From: Sulfurovum sp. UBA7648
GTDB taxonomy: Bacteria; Campylobacterota; Campylobacteria; Campylobacterales; Sulfurovaceae
Length of the DNA stretch: 64,000 bases
NCBI GenBank assembly: GCA_002483605.1
Contig: DLIG01000019.1
Location: 62,543 to 126,542, forward strand
Direction: 5' to 3'
Shown here: piece after piece, positions 35,036 to 45,995 of the stretch
Layout of the letters: each line of letters starts with the position of its first letter
Numbering within the stretch: the first letter of the stretch is position 1
The notes under the pieces: model-generated
Database searches by the model: none
What the model saw: only the letters and a program-made list of their open reading frames with translations
Told to the model about the DNA's origin: nothing
Program-made: the position numbers and the translations under genes

Positions 35036-35184
35036 TCTATATTTTTTTGAATCTGCATCATAAAAAATATGAATAAATCATATATTTTGTCTGTTTTAAC
35101 TTGACTGGATATACAAAAAAGCAAACAAGTATAAATATACAATTGGATAGAATATATCTATTATTTTTTCAAGGATAATCTAAT

Positions 35185-36573
35185 ATGGCAAAAAAAATTG
35201 CATCAGCTAGGATCGGCACAGAGAGTTCACAATTACTAAAAGAGCTAAATAATTCATTCCCTTTTGATAAAGCACTTTATCATGAAGACATAGAAGGCTC
35301 TAAAGCTCATGCTGCCATGTTGGCAAAACAAGGCATTATCTCTAGCGAAGATTTGTCAAGCATTACAAACGGACTTAATAAGATTCTAAAAGAAATTGAG
35401 ACCGGTTCTTGGAAGCTTGAAGGAGATGACGAAGATATTCATATGGCAATTGAGGGTCGCTTGACATCCAAAATAGGGGATGCCGGCAAAAGACTTCATA
35501 CTGCTAGAAGCAGAAATGACCAAGTTGCACTTGATTTTAGACTTTTTGTGCAGCGGCAAACTAGCGAGATAATGTCATTGCTTGTAAAGCTTGTATCTAC
35601 TTTTGTAGATATTGCCAAAGATCATACTGATACGCTGTTGCCTGGAATGACGCATTTGCAACATGCTCAGCCAATCAATTTTGGATATCATATGATGGCT
35701 TATGCGAGTATGTTCAAGCGGGATCATGAGAGATTTATGAGCAGCTTTGAGAGAAATAACCTCTCTCCTATCGGTTGCGCTGCACTTGCAGGAACCCCGC
35801 ATCCAATTGACCGCCAAATGACAGCTTCTACCCTTGGCTTTAAAGCCCCGACACTTAATTGTCTAGATACAGTAAGCGATAGGGATTTTGCGCTTGAAAT
35901 ACTATTTAATATATCTGCAATGATGATGCACATTAGCCGTTTAAGCGAAGAGTTAATACTTTGGAGCAGCAGCGAGTTTAGATGGATCACATTGTCTGAC
36001 AGGCACTCTACTGGAAGCTCTATCATGCCGCAAAAGAAAAATCCTGACATTCCAGAACTTCTCAGGGGCAAAACAGGTAGGGTAAACGGTAATCTTGTAG
36101 CACTGCTTACGGTTATGAAAGGTTTACCGTTGGCATACAATAAGGATATGCAAGAGGACAAAGAGGGAGTATTTGATAGTGTAAATACCGCCAAACTCTC
36201 GATCATGGTGCTTGATGAGATGCTTGAACAAATGACCGTTAATAATTCCCGCATGGAAAGCGCATGCATGGTCGGGCACCTAAGTGCCACGGATCTTGCT
36301 GATTATCTAGTAAAAAAAGCGGGTATGCCGTTTAGAGATGCATATCATATAGTTGGCAATGTGGTCAATCTGGCTGAAGAGCAGGGGCTGGATATATCAG
36401 AACTTAGTCTAAATGATCTGCAAAGTATAGAAAGCCGTATACAAGAAGATGTAATGGCAGTACTAAATAATCGCGCATCTATGAATGCACGCACCTCGGA
36501 GGGCGGTACGTCGACTGCTAGAACAATAGAACAGATAAAAAAAATGCAAGAATGGGTAGATAGTATTAAATAA
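35185..36573 (+). CDS. argH: Argininosuccinate lyase
   Basis: Last step of arginine synthesis: splits argininosuccinate into arginine and fumarate. The 462-residue protein of the fumarase/aspartase superfamily has the signature [11 protein letters not shown] (about 277-287) with the catalytic serine, and the earlier [10 protein letters not shown] and [10 protein letters not shown] motifs. AAGGA lies upstream of the ATG. It is transcribed alone and is convergent with the HIT gene, sharing a strong symmetrical hairpin at the junction. Confidence 0.97.
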   Translation: MAKKIASARIGTESSQLLKELNNSFPFDKALYHEDIEGSKAHAAMLAKQGIISSEDLSSITNGLNKILKEIETGSWKLEGDDEDIHMAIEGRLTSKIGDAGKRLHTARSRNDQVALDFRLFVQRQTSEIMSLLVKLVSTFVDIAKDHTDTLLPGMTHLQHAQPINFGYHMMAYASMFKRDHERFMSSFERNNLSPIGCAALAGTPHPIDRQMTASTLGFKAPTLNCLDTVSDRDFALEILFNISAMMMHISRLSEELILWSSSEFRWITLSDRHSTGSSIMPQKKNPDIPELLRGKTGRVNGNLVALLTVMKGLPLAYNKDMQEDKEGVFDSVNTAKLSIMVLDEMLEQMTVNNSRMESACMVGHLSATDLADYLVKKAGMPFRDAYHIVGNVVNLAEEQGLDISELSLNDLQSIESRIQEDVMAVLNNRASMNARTSEGGTSTARTIEQIKKMQEWVDSIK

Positions 36574-36574
36574 T

Positions 36575-36605
36575 AAAGTATATAAAATTAATTTTTATAT
36601 ACTTT
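36575..36605. terminator. Bidirectional terminator, argH/HIT
   Basis: A perfect 13-bp inverted repeat (AAAGTATATAAAA and its complement) with loop TTAAT, flanked by A and T runs. It overlaps the last bases of the HIT gene. Confidence 0.65.
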
Positions 36606-36948
36606 TATGCGGATCTTCATGCATATATTCCCATTTAAGCTTACCGCCGCCTAACAAGTGAAAATGCAAATGATATATCTCCTGACCGCCGTCTTTGCCA
36701 TTATTGGTTATAAGTCTATATCCAGTCTCGTCTAATCCCATTTTGGATGTTACTTCTTGTGTAAAAGCAGTTAAGCCTGCCATTGTTTCAGGGGATACTT
36801 CCTGAAAGCATGAGACATGAATTTTAGGAATGATCAATATATGCACCGGTGCTTTTGGATAGATATCATGAAATGCCAAAAAATTTTCATTTTCATGAAC
36901 TATATCAATCGGGATTTCTCCTTTGATCATCTTGCAAAATATACACAT
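36595..36948 (-). CDS. HIT-family purine nucleotide hydrolase (HinT-like)
   Basis: A 117-residue protein of the histidine triad family, which hydrolyses AMP-lysine-type phosphoramidates. The triad is HLHFHLL (His93, His95, His97), preceded by NNGKDGGQE, typical of HinT. Cys2 and Cys5 with a His44 may bind zinc as in some bacterial homologues. Normal length. AAGGGAT precedes the ATG. Its physiological substrate is not known from the sequence. Confidence 0.92.
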   Translation of the reverse strand: MCIFCKMIKGEIPIDIVHENENFLAFHDIYPKAPVHILIIPKIHVSCFQEVSPETMAGLTAFTQEVTSKMGLDETGYRLITNNGKDGGQEIYHLHFHLLGGGKLKWEYMHEDPHKSI

Positions 36949-36980
36949 TTATAAATCCCTTTTTTATTTTTATTTTTATA

Positions 36981-36986
36981 ATTATA
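36981..36986 (-). promoter_or_regulatory. -10 box of the HIT gene
   Basis: Minus-strand TGTTATAATTA about 33 bases before the ATG. Confidence 0.45.
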
Positions 36987-37056
36987 ACACATTTGAGAGT
37001 GCAAATAATCTTCTCAAACTATTTTATTTTTCAGATGCTACAATCATATTGTCAGC

Positions 37057-37062
37057 TATAAT
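37057..37062 (+). promoter_or_regulatory. -10 box of pheS-pheT-aroA-ispH
   Basis: TATAAT in CAGCTATAATAAGG, 55 bases before the pheS ATG. The leader shows no Phe-rich attenuator peptide. Confidence 0.5.
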
Positions 37063-37116
37063 AAGGTAAAATCGCTTTACTTTAGCCTATATTGATAGGT
37101 GTAGAATTGAGGATAT

Positions 37117-38118
37117 ATGGAAGAATTAACTATATTAGAAAGCAGTATAACCGCATGTACTTCGCTAGATGAACTAGAAAAGGTCAGAGTGGATATTTTT
37201 GGCAAAAAGGGTACTTTGGCCAAAGAGTTTGGAAAACTTGCAACACTAAGTGCAGAAGAGAAGAAAAGCTTTGCCCAAGGATTGAATCTAGCCAAAGAAA
37301 AATTGCAAGCAACTTTTGATATGCACTATGATGTTATCAAAACAGCACTGATAGAAGCAAAATTAAAAAATGAAAAAATAGACCTTTCGCTTTACAATAT
37401 AACTCCGAATATCGGTGCATTGCATCCTGTTATGGAGACCATGGATAAGATTATAGAGTATTTTGTATCACTTGATTTTTCTGTCGAGAACGGACCTATG
37501 GTAGAAGATGATTTTCATAATTTTGAAGCATTGAATCTTCCAAAACATCATCCGGCAAGGGATATGCAAGATACGTTTTATTTTGCCGATGGATCTTTGC
37601 TGCGTACACACACTTCGCCTGTGCAAATTAGAAAAATGTTATCTTCTAAGCCGCCTATCCGAATGATAGCTCCAGGATCTGTATTTCGCAGAGATTATGA
37701 TCTTACGCATACACCTATGTTTCACCAGGTTGAAGGGTTGGTAGTGCAGCATAAAGGCGAAGTAAGTTTTGCAAATCTAAAATCTATGTTGACAGAATTT
37801 TTACATTTTATGTTTGGCGAAGTTAAGGTTCGTTTCCGTCCTAGTTTTTTCCCATTCACCGAGCCTTCGGCCGAAGTAGATATCTCGTGCGTATTTTGCA
37901 AAGGCGATGGATGCAGGGTTTGTTCTCATACGGGATGGCTAGAGGTTTTAGGCTGCGGTATCGTTGATCCAAATGTATTTAAAGCAGTTGGTTATGATGA
38001 TGTCAGCGGTTATGCTTTTGGTTTGGGGGTGGAAAGATTTGCTATGCTATTGCATAACATTCCTGACTTGAGATCTTTGTTTGAGGGTGATATACGTTTG
38101 TTGGAGCAGTTTAGATGA
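37117..38118 (+). CDS. pheS: Phenylalanyl-tRNA synthetase alpha subunit
   Basis: Catalytic subunit of the (alpha-beta)2 enzyme that charges tRNA(Phe). The 333-residue protein has an N-terminal coiled coil (about 1-85) for tRNA binding and the class II core: motif 1 region [10 protein letters not shown], motif 2 ([10 protein letters not shown] ... [19 protein letters not shown]) and motif 3 ([14 protein letters not shown], about 305-318). The stretch [22 protein letters not shown] has cysteines that may hold zinc, as in other bacterial forms. It overlaps pheT by 4 bases (ATGA). Confidence 0.97.
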   Translation: MEELTILESSITACTSLDELEKVRVDIFGKKGTLAKEFGKLATLSAEEKKSFAQGLNLAKEKLQATFDMHYDVIKTALIEAKLKNEKIDLSLYNITPNIGALHPVMETMDKIIEYFVSLDFSVENGPMVEDDFHNFEALNLPKHHPARDMQDTFYFADGSLLRTHTSPVQIRKMLSSKPPIRMIAPGSVFRRDYDLTHTPMFHQVEGLVVQHKGEVSFANLKSMLTEFLHFMFGEVKVRFRPSFFPFTEPSAEVDISCVFCKGDGCRVCSHTGWLEVLGCGIVDPNVFKAVGYDDVSGYAFGLGVERFAMLLHNIPDLRSLFEGDIRLLEQFR

Positions 38119-40448
38119 TAGTTACTAGAAGTTGGTTAAATGAATTTATTGACCTAAAAGAGATTACGGATGATATGCTTTATGACACTTTTAATGCCAT
38201 AGGCCTTGAAGTCGGTTTCATGAAAAAAGGTTCAATACCTAAAAGAGTAGTCGTAGGCCGTATACTTTCTTGTGAAAAGCACCCGGATGCAGATAAATTA
38301 AATGTATGTCAAGTTGATATAGGACTAGGTACAAGACAAATAGTATGCGGAGCAGCAAATGTTGTTAATGCTACATATGTCGCAGTTGCTACAGTTGGGG
38401 CTATATTGCCTGACGGATTAGAGATCAAGCCGGCCAAGCTTAGAGGTGTTGAGAGTGATGGTATGATATGTTCGGCAAGCGAACTAGGACTTCCTAATAT
38501 CGGCAGCGGCATTATGATACTAGATGATAGCATCGGCGATTTGGAGCCAGGCAGAGAGTTATGCGAATATGATACGATCAATGATACTATTTTCGAATTA
38601 GAACTCACACCCAATCGCGGTGACTGTCTGAGTGTTTATGGAGTTGCTAGAGATTTGAGCACAGCTTTTAGCAGAACTCTTATTGAGCATAAGTATGCAA
38701 GACATAATAAAAAAATCAAACTTGGAATCTCTAGAGAGGCTTCACTAAATGTCCATTCCGATGTTGATGCGCACATAAGCTGCAATCTTGCTGTACAAAA
38801 AGAAGATAGTCAACTGCCATTGATAGTTTATATCCGTTTAGCAATGATAAACATACCTAGTAAAAATAAATTAGATGATGCTCTAGAATATTTGCTGCAT
38901 GCAACGGGTGTTATTTTGCAGGCATATGATGCTGATTTCTTTAGAAATGATGACGGTAAGATAGTCATAGAATTGAAATCTGATCATATGATCAATATAT
39001 CCAATGCTGCAGAGACAGGATCTGTTGTAGGAGTTTGCCAAGAGCCAAAAACAAAACCAACCTCCCAAAATGGTCAAATTGTTTTAATCGCAAGCTATAT
39101 TCATCCTGATACGCTTAATACTATGATCGGCGGTAGCAAGATCAAAAAAGATGATATTTATTACAACACATCAAGAGGAAGCAATCCTGACTTTGCATTT
39201 GGTTTATCAATAGCCGTTGATCTTTTTGAGAAATATGATATTTTGGATTTTTATGAAGGCACACTGAACCATGAGCCGAGCAGGGATGATAAGATCGTTT
39301 TGGTAGACATTAAAGAGTTGCATGCGATCATCGGCCAAGAGATCGAAAAAACAATAATTACAAATGTGCTCCAAAGATTAGGATTTAGAGTGGTAAATGT
39401 TGGAGATGATGCTATTGCTGCTACTGTACCGGTATTCAGACCTGATATTTCCAATATTCAAGATATTGCTGAAGAGATTGTGCGTGTCATAGGAATAGAT
39501 CAAATTGAATCAAAACCGCTATCTTTTCAAGAGTGTTACCATTCTGATAGTGCTATAGCAGTATACAGAGCTAAAAAAACAATCAGAAACCGTGCAGTCT
39601 CTGCAGGATTTTTTGAGAGCATCAGTTATGTTTTCTCAGATAGTACTCTATTGGAACAATATGGTTTTGAAACCACAGATAGCAATAGTGCATTACTTAA
39701 CCCTATCGTTCAGGAGATGAATTCGTTGCGTTCAACTCTTCTTGTTAATTTGTTGCTTTCTGCAAAGAGAAATATCAATTACACGAAAAAATTAATCCCA
39801 TTATTTGAAATAGGTATGGTTTTTGATGCAAAAAGAGATGAGAAAGAAAAAATAGCATTTGTTTGGAGCGGACAAGGTGAGCTTGAATCTGTGATAAATC
39901 ATGGCAAACCGTCTATGATGAATATGCCTCTATTTTTACAAAAACTTGGATTTGTTTTAGGTGATTTCGGACTTCAAGAGTGTGATCAGTCAAACAAGCT
40001 CATTCATCCATACCAATCTGCTAATATTTTGATCAACGGGAATGTTTGCGGATATGTCAGTAAACTGCATCCGGTAGCTCAAGAAGAGCTGGGATTGTAT
40101 GATACTTTTATTGCAGAATTGGATTTTCAAGCTTTGATGCCAAGACATATTTTGGCAAATCCGATCTCCAACTATCAGGGTGTCTATAAGGACTTGAGCG
40201 TTCTTATTTCAAAAGAAATTGCATATTCGCAAGTAAAGAGTGCCATTGATGCATTATCTTTGCCAATATTACGCAGTGTTTATCCTGTGGACATATACGA
40301 AGATGAATCATTTGGCAATAACGTTAGTTTGACGATCAGATTATTTCTCCAATCACAAGATAATACATTAGACGATGACGTAATAGAAAATGCCACCGGC
40401 AGTGTTCTCTCGACACTCGGAGCCAATTTTGGAGCTGCATTGAGATGA
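38115..40448 (+). CDS. pheT: Phenylalanyl-tRNA synthetase beta subunit, eroded editing domain
   Basis: Structural and tRNA-binding partner of PheS. The 777-residue chain has the B1 and B2 (EMAP-like tRNA-binding, [19 protein letters not shown]) domains, the [11 protein letters not shown] motif, a B5 domain (about 385-460), a catalytic-like core and a C-terminal ferredoxin-fold anticodon-binding domain. The B3/B4 editing domain (about 215-365) is strongly diverged: the LLDG and GGIxGG-type stretches lining the editing pocket are not recognisable. It is probably unable to remove Tyr from tRNA(Phe), which is an inference. It overlaps pheS and aroA by 4 bases each. Confidence 0.95.
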   Translation: MIVTRSWLNEFIDLKEITDDMLYDTFNAIGLEVGFMKKGSIPKRVVVGRILSCEKHPDADKLNVCQVDIGLGTRQIVCGAANVVNATYVAVATVGAILPDGLEIKPAKLRGVESDGMICSASELGLPNIGSGIMILDDSIGDLEPGRELCEYDTINDTIFELELTPNRGDCLSVYGVARDLSTAFSRTLIEHKYARHNKKIKLGISREASLNVHSDVDAHISCNLAVQKEDSQLPLIVYIRLAMINIPSKNKLDDALEYLLHATGVILQAYDADFFRNDDGKIVIELKSDHMINISNAAETGSVVGVCQEPKTKPTSQNGQIVLIASYIHPDTLNTMIGGSKIKKDDIYYNTSRGSNPDFAFGLSIAVDLFEKYDILDFYEGTLNHEPSRDDKIVLVDIKELHAIIGQEIEKTIITNVLQRLGFRVVNVGDDAIAATVPVFRPDISNIQDIAEEIVRVIGIDQIESKPLSFQECYHSDSAIAVYRAKKTIRNRAVSAGFFESISYVFSDSTLLEQYGFETTDSNSALLNPIVQEMNSLRSTLLVNLLLSAKRNINYTKKLIPLFEIGMVFDAKRDEKEKIAFVWSGQGELESVINHGKPSMMNMPLFLQKLGFVLGDFGLQECDQSNKLIHPYQSANILINGNVCGYVSKLHPVAQEELGLYDTFIAELDFQALMPRHILANPISNYQGVYKDLSVLISKEIAYSQVKSAIDALSLPILRSVYPVDIYEDESFGNNVSLTIRLFLQSQDNTLDDDVIENATGSVLSTLGANFGAALR

Positions 40449-41731
40449 AAAAAGTAAATATTGCTTCTATTGTCGGCGGTTTTGATATTGTATGTGACGA
40501 TATAGCATCTGATAAGTCAATATCACATAGATGTGCCATGTTTTCGCTGCTTAGTGATAAACCTTCTACGATAAGAAATTATTTACAAGCAGAAGATACG
40601 CTTAATTCTCTCAAAATTGCATCAATGTTAGGTGCAAATGTCATTCAAAATGAAAACAATATAACCATAATCCCGCCATCAGAGCTAAAAGAAGCAGATG
40701 ATGTTCTTGATTGCGGCAATGCGGGTACGGGTATGCGTCTTTATTGCGGTTTGCTCGCAGGGGTGGACGGTGCATTCGTACTTACCGGAGATAAATACCT
40801 TCGCTCTCGTCCAATGAAAAGGGTTGTCGAGCCTTTGCGCAGTATCGGAGCAAAGATCGATGGAAGAAAAAACGGAAATCTCGCTCCTCTATTCATAAGG
40901 GGCGGTCAGCTAAAGGCCTTTAGATATCATTCTTCTATTGATTCAGCTCAAGTAAAATCTGCATTGATCCTAGCAGCACTTAAAGCAGATGATGTAAGCT
41001 ATTACAAAGAAAATCTTTTAAGCAGGGATCATACAGAGAGAATGCTTCGCGGTATGGGCGCAAAGATCGATACAAATAATGATGGCTGGATAGAAATTAA
41101 TCCTCTAAATATTCCATTGGATCCGCTTGATATAACAGTTCCAAGCGATCCGTCAAGCGGTTTTTTCTTTGCAGTGGCTGCTGCTATTATTCCAAATGCA
41201 AAAGTGCATTTAAAAAATATAACATTAAATCCTACAAGAATAGAAGCTTACAAAGTTCTTGAGAGAATGGGAGCTGATGTTGAATATATTCTAAAAGAAG
41301 ATATTTATGAGCCTATAGGCGATATTAAAATATCGTATAATGGTAAATTAAAAGCTGCTAGCGTAGATAAAAACATAGCCTGGCTCATAGATGAGCTGCC
41401 GGCTCTCTCAATAGCGATGGCATTAGCCGAAGGTAAAAGCAAAGTGAGTGATGCCAAAGAACTTCGTGCAAAAGAGAGTGATCGAATAAGCTCAGTGCTA
41501 AATGGGCTCAATGCTTGCGGCGCGGAATGCATAGAGTTTGAAGATGGATATGAAATTATAGGCGGCGCTTTAAAACAAGCTGCTATCAATAGTTATGGTG
41601 ATCATCGGATAGCTATGAGTTTTGCTATAGCAGGACTTGTATGCGGCATGGATATAGAAGATGTCGAATGTATAGATACATCATTTCCAAACTTTTTTGA
41701 TATCCTGAAAACTATTACCAAGGTTTCTTAA
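40445..41731 (+). CDS. aroA: 3-phosphoshikimate 1-carboxyvinyltransferase (EPSP synthase)
   Basis: Sixth step of the shikimate pathway. The 428-residue protein has the two-domain inside-out barrel with [11 protein letters not shown] (about 20-30; Lys and Arg of the substrate site), [19 protein letters not shown] (about 95-113), [13 protein letters not shown] (about 168-180) and the C-terminal LRAKESDRI and [10 protein letters not shown] motifs. GNAGTG without the glycine-to-alanine change is the class I-like form. It is coupled to pheT by an ATGA overlap and to ispH by TAATG. Confidence 0.97.
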   Translation: MKKVNIASIVGGFDIVCDDIASDKSISHRCAMFSLLSDKPSTIRNYLQAEDTLNSLKIASMLGANVIQNENNITIIPPSELKEADDVLDCGNAGTGMRLYCGLLAGVDGAFVLTGDKYLRSRPMKRVVEPLRSIGAKIDGRKNGNLAPLFIRGGQLKAFRYHSSIDSAQVKSALILAALKADDVSYYKENLLSRDHTERMLRGMGAKIDTNNDGWIEINPLNIPLDPLDITVPSDPSSGFFFAVAAAIIPNAKVHLKNITLNPTRIEAYKVLERMGADVEYILKEDIYEPIGDIKISYNGKLKAASVDKNIAWLIDELPALSIAMALAEGKSKVSDAKELRAKESDRISSVLNGLNACGAECIEFEDGYEIIGGALKQAAINSYGDHRIAMSFAIAGLVCGMDIEDVECIDTSFPNFFDILKTITKVS

Positions 41732-42570
41732 TGGAAATAGAGTTAGCATCTTCGTACGGGTTTTGCTTTGGAGTTAAAAGGGCTATCAAAATAGCAGAAG
41801 AGCATCCAAACAGCAAAACATACGGTCCGCTCATTCATAATAAAGATGAGATAGATAGACTCAAAACAGGATACAATATCGGACTAGCAGAGCAATTAAG
41901 CGATATTGCACCCAAAGAATCTGTAGTTATAAGAACGCACGGTATCCCAAAGCATGAACTCCAAAGCTTAAAAGAACAAAACAATATCATTATCGATGCA
42001 ACGTGCCCTTATGTGACAACGCCTCAGCAAATAGTACAAAAAATGAGTCTTGAAGGATATGATATTGTTATTTTTGGAGATATCAGCCATCCTGAGATAA
42101 AAGGCGTTATGAGCTATGGGGTGGATTCTTCTAGGGTATTTGTGGTATCAAACGAGCAAGAAGCATCTATACTTCCACTGAGAAGCAAGATAGCCGTTGT
42201 TGCTCAGACCACTAGAAAACCGGAAGATTTTACCAAAGTTGTAAATTCTTTGATGTTTACATGCAAAGAGGTAAGAGTTTTCAACACCATATGTAATGCA
42301 ACATTTGAAAATCAAGATGCTGCAGCTTCATTGGCAAAAAGAGCAGATGTGATGATAGTAATAGGCGGCAAGCACTCTTCAAACACAAAGCAGCTTCATT
42401 CAATATGCAAATCTTATTGTGAAGATAGCTATTTGATAGAAAATTCATCAGAATTAAACCTTAAGTGGTTTAATAAAAAAATGCTGTGCGGCATTTCAGC
42501 CGGTGCTTCTACGCCCGATTGGGTTGTTCATGAAGTAATTGATGCTATAAAAAAAATCACTATAAATTAG
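41731..42570 (+). CDS. ispH: 4-hydroxy-3-methylbut-2-enyl diphosphate reductase
   Basis: Last step of the MEP isoprenoid pathway, reducing HMBPP to IPP and DMAPP with a [4Fe-4S] cluster. The 279-residue protein has the three conserved cysteines: in SYGFCFGVKRA (Cys13), in DATCPYV (about 92) and in FNTICNATFENQ (about 189). The GGKHSSNTKQL stretch and the AGASTPDW motif near the C-terminus complete the family pattern. Standard length. Confidence 0.97.
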   Translation: MEIELASSYGFCFGVKRAIKIAEEHPNSKTYGPLIHNKDEIDRLKTGYNIGLAEQLSDIAPKESVVIRTHGIPKHELQSLKEQNNIIIDATCPYVTTPQQIVQKMSLEGYDIVIFGDISHPEIKGVMSYGVDSSRVFVVSNEQEASILPLRSKIAVVAQTTRKPEDFTKVVNSLMFTCKEVRVFNTICNATFENQDAAASLAKRADVMIVIGGKHSSNTKQLHSICKSYCEDSYLIENSSELNLKWFNKKMLCGISAGASTPDWVVHEVIDAIKKITIN

Positions 42571-42596
42571 CATTAAGTATTTTAAAATATTTATTG

Positions 42597-42602
42597 TATA
42601 AT
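42597..42602 (+). promoter_or_regulatory. -10 box of rpsA
   Basis: TATAAT in TTGTATAATATCG, 33 bases before the ATG; AAGGAAAC is the ribosome binding site. rpsA probably has its own promoter besides read-through from ispH. Confidence 0.5.
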
Positions 42603-42635
42603 ATCGTCACATTAGGCAAATAATAAGGAAACGGT

Positions 42636-44300
42636 ATGAAGTTCGAAGATATCGAAATAGAAGATGTAGATTTTGGAGCAATGCTCGAAGAATCTTTCAA
42701 AAGAGAAGAATCAAGTAATGATTTGATAGAAGGTAAAATTGTTAAAATCAATGAAGGCGATAATCAAGCATTAATTGATATTGGACGAAAAAAAGAGGCA
42801 GTTATCTCTTTGGATCAATTGAGAAATAGTGATGGTACTCTTGCATTTAGCGAGGGAGACAATATAGATGTCATTATAACCGGTGCAAGAGGTGAACGAC
42901 CTATCGTTTCATATGAATTGGCAAAAAAACGAGCAGCATTAAATGCATTTATCGAAAGCTATGACGATACACAAGAGTATCTTATAGAAGGAACAATAAC
43001 CAAAAAAAATAAAGGCGGATATGTAATAGAATGTGACGGGCTTGAGTTTTTCATGCCAAGAACATTGTCATATCTTAACCAAAAAAATGACACAGTCGGC
43101 AAAAAAATAAAAGCTATCATTACTAAGGTTGATAAAGATAAAGGTTCTGTCGTAGTATCTAGAAAAGAACTTATTGACAGAGAAGGCAATAAGATAGATG
43201 AAATAGCCAACAAACTTCTTGAGGATAAAATAATCGTAGAAGGTACTGTAAAAATGATTACAAGCTACGGTATCTTTGTAGATGTTGGCGGCGTGGATGG
43301 ACTTGTCCATTATTCACATATTTCTCATAAAGGCCCAGTGAACCCTTCTAAATATTATAAAGAAGGCGACAAGGTAAACGTAATTGCACTCGAGTATGAT
43401 AAAAAGAAAAAACATCTTTCTCTTTCAATTAAAAATGCTCACAATGATCCATGGAAAGAGATCGGCAACATCATCTCTGTAGGCGATACTGCAACAGCAA
43501 CTATTAGCAATATAGAAGCTTATGGTGCTTTTGTTGATCTAGGAGAAGATCTAGAAGCTTTCTTGCATGTTTCTGAAATCTCATGGGATAAAAACGTAAA
43601 ACATCCTAGCGATTATCTTACGATCGGTGATCAGATCAAAGTAGAAGTGATCGAAATCGATAGAGAGAAAAAAAGACTCAGAGTAAGTTTGAAAAATTTA
43701 GTTGATAAACCTATCGATACATTTGCAACATCTCATAAAGTTGGTGATATTGTAAAAGGCACTGTAACATCCGTAACTGATTTTGGTGCATTTGTAAAAA
43801 TTGGAGCAATAGAAGGATTGTTGCATAATCAAGAAATTTCTTGGGATAAATCTATCAATGCAAAAAATGCATTTCATGTCGGTGACGAGATAGAAGTCAA
43901 GATTATCAATATCGACACCAAAACAAGTAAAATTTCATTAAGCAAAAAAGCTATGGAAGATTCGCCGCTTAAAAAATTTGCATTAGAGCATAAAGTAGGC
44001 GATGTTGTAACCGGTACTGTTAAGGATAAAAAAGATTTTGGTGTATTTATCGCATTGGGCGATAAAGTAGATGCTCTTATCCGCACTGAAGATCTTGCTC
44101 CATTAAATATCGAAGAGATAGAAAAAGGACAAGAGATTCAAGGAGTGATTGTATTGCTTGATCAAGCTAACGATAAAATTCGCGTATCAGTTAGAAGACT
44201 TGAGCGTCAACAAGAAAAAGATGCTGTAGCAAAAGTAAACAGCAAACAAGATGATAGTATGACTCTCGGCGACGTTCTAAAAGACCAGCTAAAAAAATAG
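42636..44300 (+). CDS. rpsA: 30S ribosomal protein S1
   Basis: Largest ribosomal protein, brings structured mRNAs to the ribosome. The 554-residue protein contains six S1 (OB-fold) repeats, recognisable from repeated stretches such as GTVKMITSYGIFVDVGGVDGLVH, ATISNIEAYGAFVDLGEDLEAFLHVSEI and GTVTSVTDFGAFVKIG. The later repeats are more conserved than the first two, as in proteobacterial S1, whose first repeats bind S2 rather than RNA. serA starts ten bases downstream. Confidence 0.96.
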   Translation: MKFEDIEIEDVDFGAMLEESFKREESSNDLIEGKIVKINEGDNQALIDIGRKKEAVISLDQLRNSDGTLAFSEGDNIDVIITGARGERPIVSYELAKKRAALNAFIESYDDTQEYLIEGTITKKNKGGYVIECDGLEFFMPRTLSYLNQKNDTVGKKIKAIITKVDKDKGSVVVSRKELIDREGNKIDEIANKLLEDKIIVEGTVKMITSYGIFVDVGGVDGLVHYSHISHKGPVNPSKYYKEGDKVNVIALEYDKKKKHLSLSIKNAHNDPWKEIGNIISVGDTATATISNIEAYGAFVDLGEDLEAFLHVSEISWDKNVKHPSDYLTIGDQIKVEVIEIDREKKRLRVSLKNLVDKPIDTFATSHKVGDIVKGTVTSVTDFGAFVKIGAIEGLLHNQEISWDKSINAKNAFHVGDEIEVKIINIDTKTSKISLSKKAMEDSPLKKFALEHKVGDVVTGTVKDKKDFGVFIALGDKVDALIRTEDLAPLNIEEIEKGQEIQGVIVLLDQANDKIRVSVRRLERQQEKDAVAKVNSKQDDSMTLGDVLKDQLKK

Positions 44301-44310
44301 AGGTTAAGAG

Positions 44311-45900
44311 ATGTCAAAAAAAACTATTGTAGTGTGCGATCATATTCATGAAAATGGTCTAAAACTTTTATTTCAAGATCCTGATATCATGATGATCAAT
44401 GCATCTGATGAGCCAAAAGATAAACTTATAAATGAGATTTTGCCACTTGCCGATGTTGCTATTACTCGTAGTTCCACTGATGTTGATGAAGCATTATTGA
44501 TTAAAGCTACAAAACTTACAGCAGTTGTAAGAGCCGGAGTCGGTGTCGATAATGTTGATATCGATGGATGCAGCAAACGCGGAATTGTCGTTATGAACGT
44601 TCCGACTGCTAATACGATCGCTGCAGTTGAGCTTACAATGACTCATATGCTTTCTTGTGTTCGCCAATTTCCTTATGCACATAATAATCTTAAAAATGAT
44701 CGTGTTTGGAGACGACAAGACTGGTATGGTACGGAACTAAAAGATAAAAAGCTAGGTATTATTGGTTTTGGTAATATCGGTTCTCGTGTCGGTGTGAGAG
44801 CCAAAGCTTTTGAGATGGATGTTATAGCATACGATCCATATATAGATTCATCAAAAGCAACCAATGTTGATATAGCATATACTACTAATTTTGATGATAT
44901 TTTAGCATGTGATATCATAACGATCCACACTCCAAAGACCGAAGAGACCATAGGCATGATCGGTAAAAAAGAGATTGCAAAAATGAAAGACGGTGTCATC
45001 CTGATCAATTGCGCCAGAGGCGGATTGTATGAAGAAGAAGCACTGCTCGAAGGTTTAAAATCAGGCAAAATTGCAATGGCAGGAATCGATGTCTTTGACA
45101 AAGAGCCGGCTACCAATCATCCTTTATTGGATTTGAATAATGTTACCGTTACTCCTCATTTGGGTGCAAATACACTTGAATCACAAGAAAATATAGCGAT
45201 CCAAGCTGCTGAAAATGCGATTTTGGCCGTCAAGGGTATTGCTTATCCGAATGCACTAAATTTGCCTATAAAAGAAAACGAATTACCTGATTTTGTGAAA
45301 CCATATTTGGAACTGACACAAAAAATGGGACATTTGAGTGCTCAGATAACCAAAAGTGCCGTTAAATCAATCAAAGTTATAGCTGAAGGCGATATTGCAC
45401 CTTTTGTTGATTCACTTGGCACTTTTGCAACTGTTGGCGTATTGACTGAATCATTAGCTGACCAGATCAACTATGTAAATGCTGAATTTGTTGCCAAAGA
45501 CAGAGGAATTGAAATAGTCAAAGAGACAAAGCCTAACACTAGCGGATTTACAAATAAAATAAGTCTAAAACTTACTACAAAAAACGGTACGCTTCGCTTG
45601 GCAGGGACTGTTTATGACGGTAAAGTACAAAGAATTATCGAAGTAGATGATTATACATTGGATTTTGGGCCAAAAGGAGTAATGATCTTTTTTAGAAATA
45701 CTGATACTCCGGGCGTCATCGGTGATGTTGGCCGCATTATTGCACAACATGATCTTAATATTTCTGATTTTAGGCTTGGAAGAGACAACAAACAGCAAGC
45801 TCTTGCTGTAGTTCGTGTTGATGGAGCAGTGAGCAAAGATCTGCTCGAAGAGTTATCTCAACTTAAAGCGTGTATTAGCGTAGCATCTGCAACTTTATAG
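44311..45900 (+). CDS. serA: D-3-phosphoglycerate dehydrogenase
   Basis: First step of serine synthesis, oxidising 3-phosphoglycerate with NAD. The 529-residue protein is the long type: catalytic plus Rossmann domains (about 1-315; GIIGFGNIGSRVG for NAD, catalytic His in TPHLGANT, Arg in RAGVGVDNVD), an ASB intervening domain (about 320-450), and a C-terminal ACT domain (about 455-529, beginning near IFFRNTDTPGVIGDVG) that can bind serine for feedback inhibition. It follows rpsA closely and is probably co-transcribed. Confidence 0.96.
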   Translation: MSKKTIVVCDHIHENGLKLLFQDPDIMMINASDEPKDKLINEILPLADVAITRSSTDVDEALLIKATKLTAVVRAGVGVDNVDIDGCSKRGIVVMNVPTANTIAAVELTMTHMLSCVRQFPYAHNNLKNDRVWRRQDWYGTELKDKKLGIIGFGNIGSRVGVRAKAFEMDVIAYDPYIDSSKATNVDIAYTTNFDDILACDIITIHTPKTEETIGMIGKKEIAKMKDGVILINCARGGLYEEEALLEGLKSGKIAMAGIDVFDKEPATNHPLLDLNNVTVTPHLGANTLESQENIAIQAAENAILAVKGIAYPNALNLPIKENELPDFVKPYLELTQKMGHLSAQITKSAVKSIKVIAEGDIAPFVDSLGTFATVGVLTESLADQINYVNAEFVAKDRGIEIVKETKPNTSGFTNKISLKLTTKNGTLRLAGTVYDGKVQRIIEVDDYTLDFGPKGVMIFFRNTDTPGVIGDVGRIIAQHDLNISDFRLGRDNKQQALAVVRVDGAVSKDLLEELSQLKACISVASATL

Positions 45901-45944
45901 CCATCAAATATATATTATAACCTCTTTTTATTAGTAAAATTGGT

Positions 45945-45950
45945 TATAAT
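45945..45950 (+). promoter_or_regulatory. -10 box of the TolC-RND operon
   Basis: TATAAT in GGTTATAATATT, 45 bases before the ATG, followed by AAGGAG. No operator or regulator gene is evident nearby. Confidence 0.5.
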
Positions 45951-45995
45951 ATTTCTATCATTTTTTTAACTAAATTTTATATCTAAGGAGCAAAC

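Noticed and set aside
35086..35184. TTGACT at 35101 as -35 box of argH
   Set aside because: The nearest TATAAA is 23 bases further on, too far for a sigma-70 pair; such hexamers are expected by chance in AT-rich DNA.
35724..36290. Open reading frame of 188 codons antisense to argH
   Set aside because: Fully inside a conserved gene and with no recognisable protein features.
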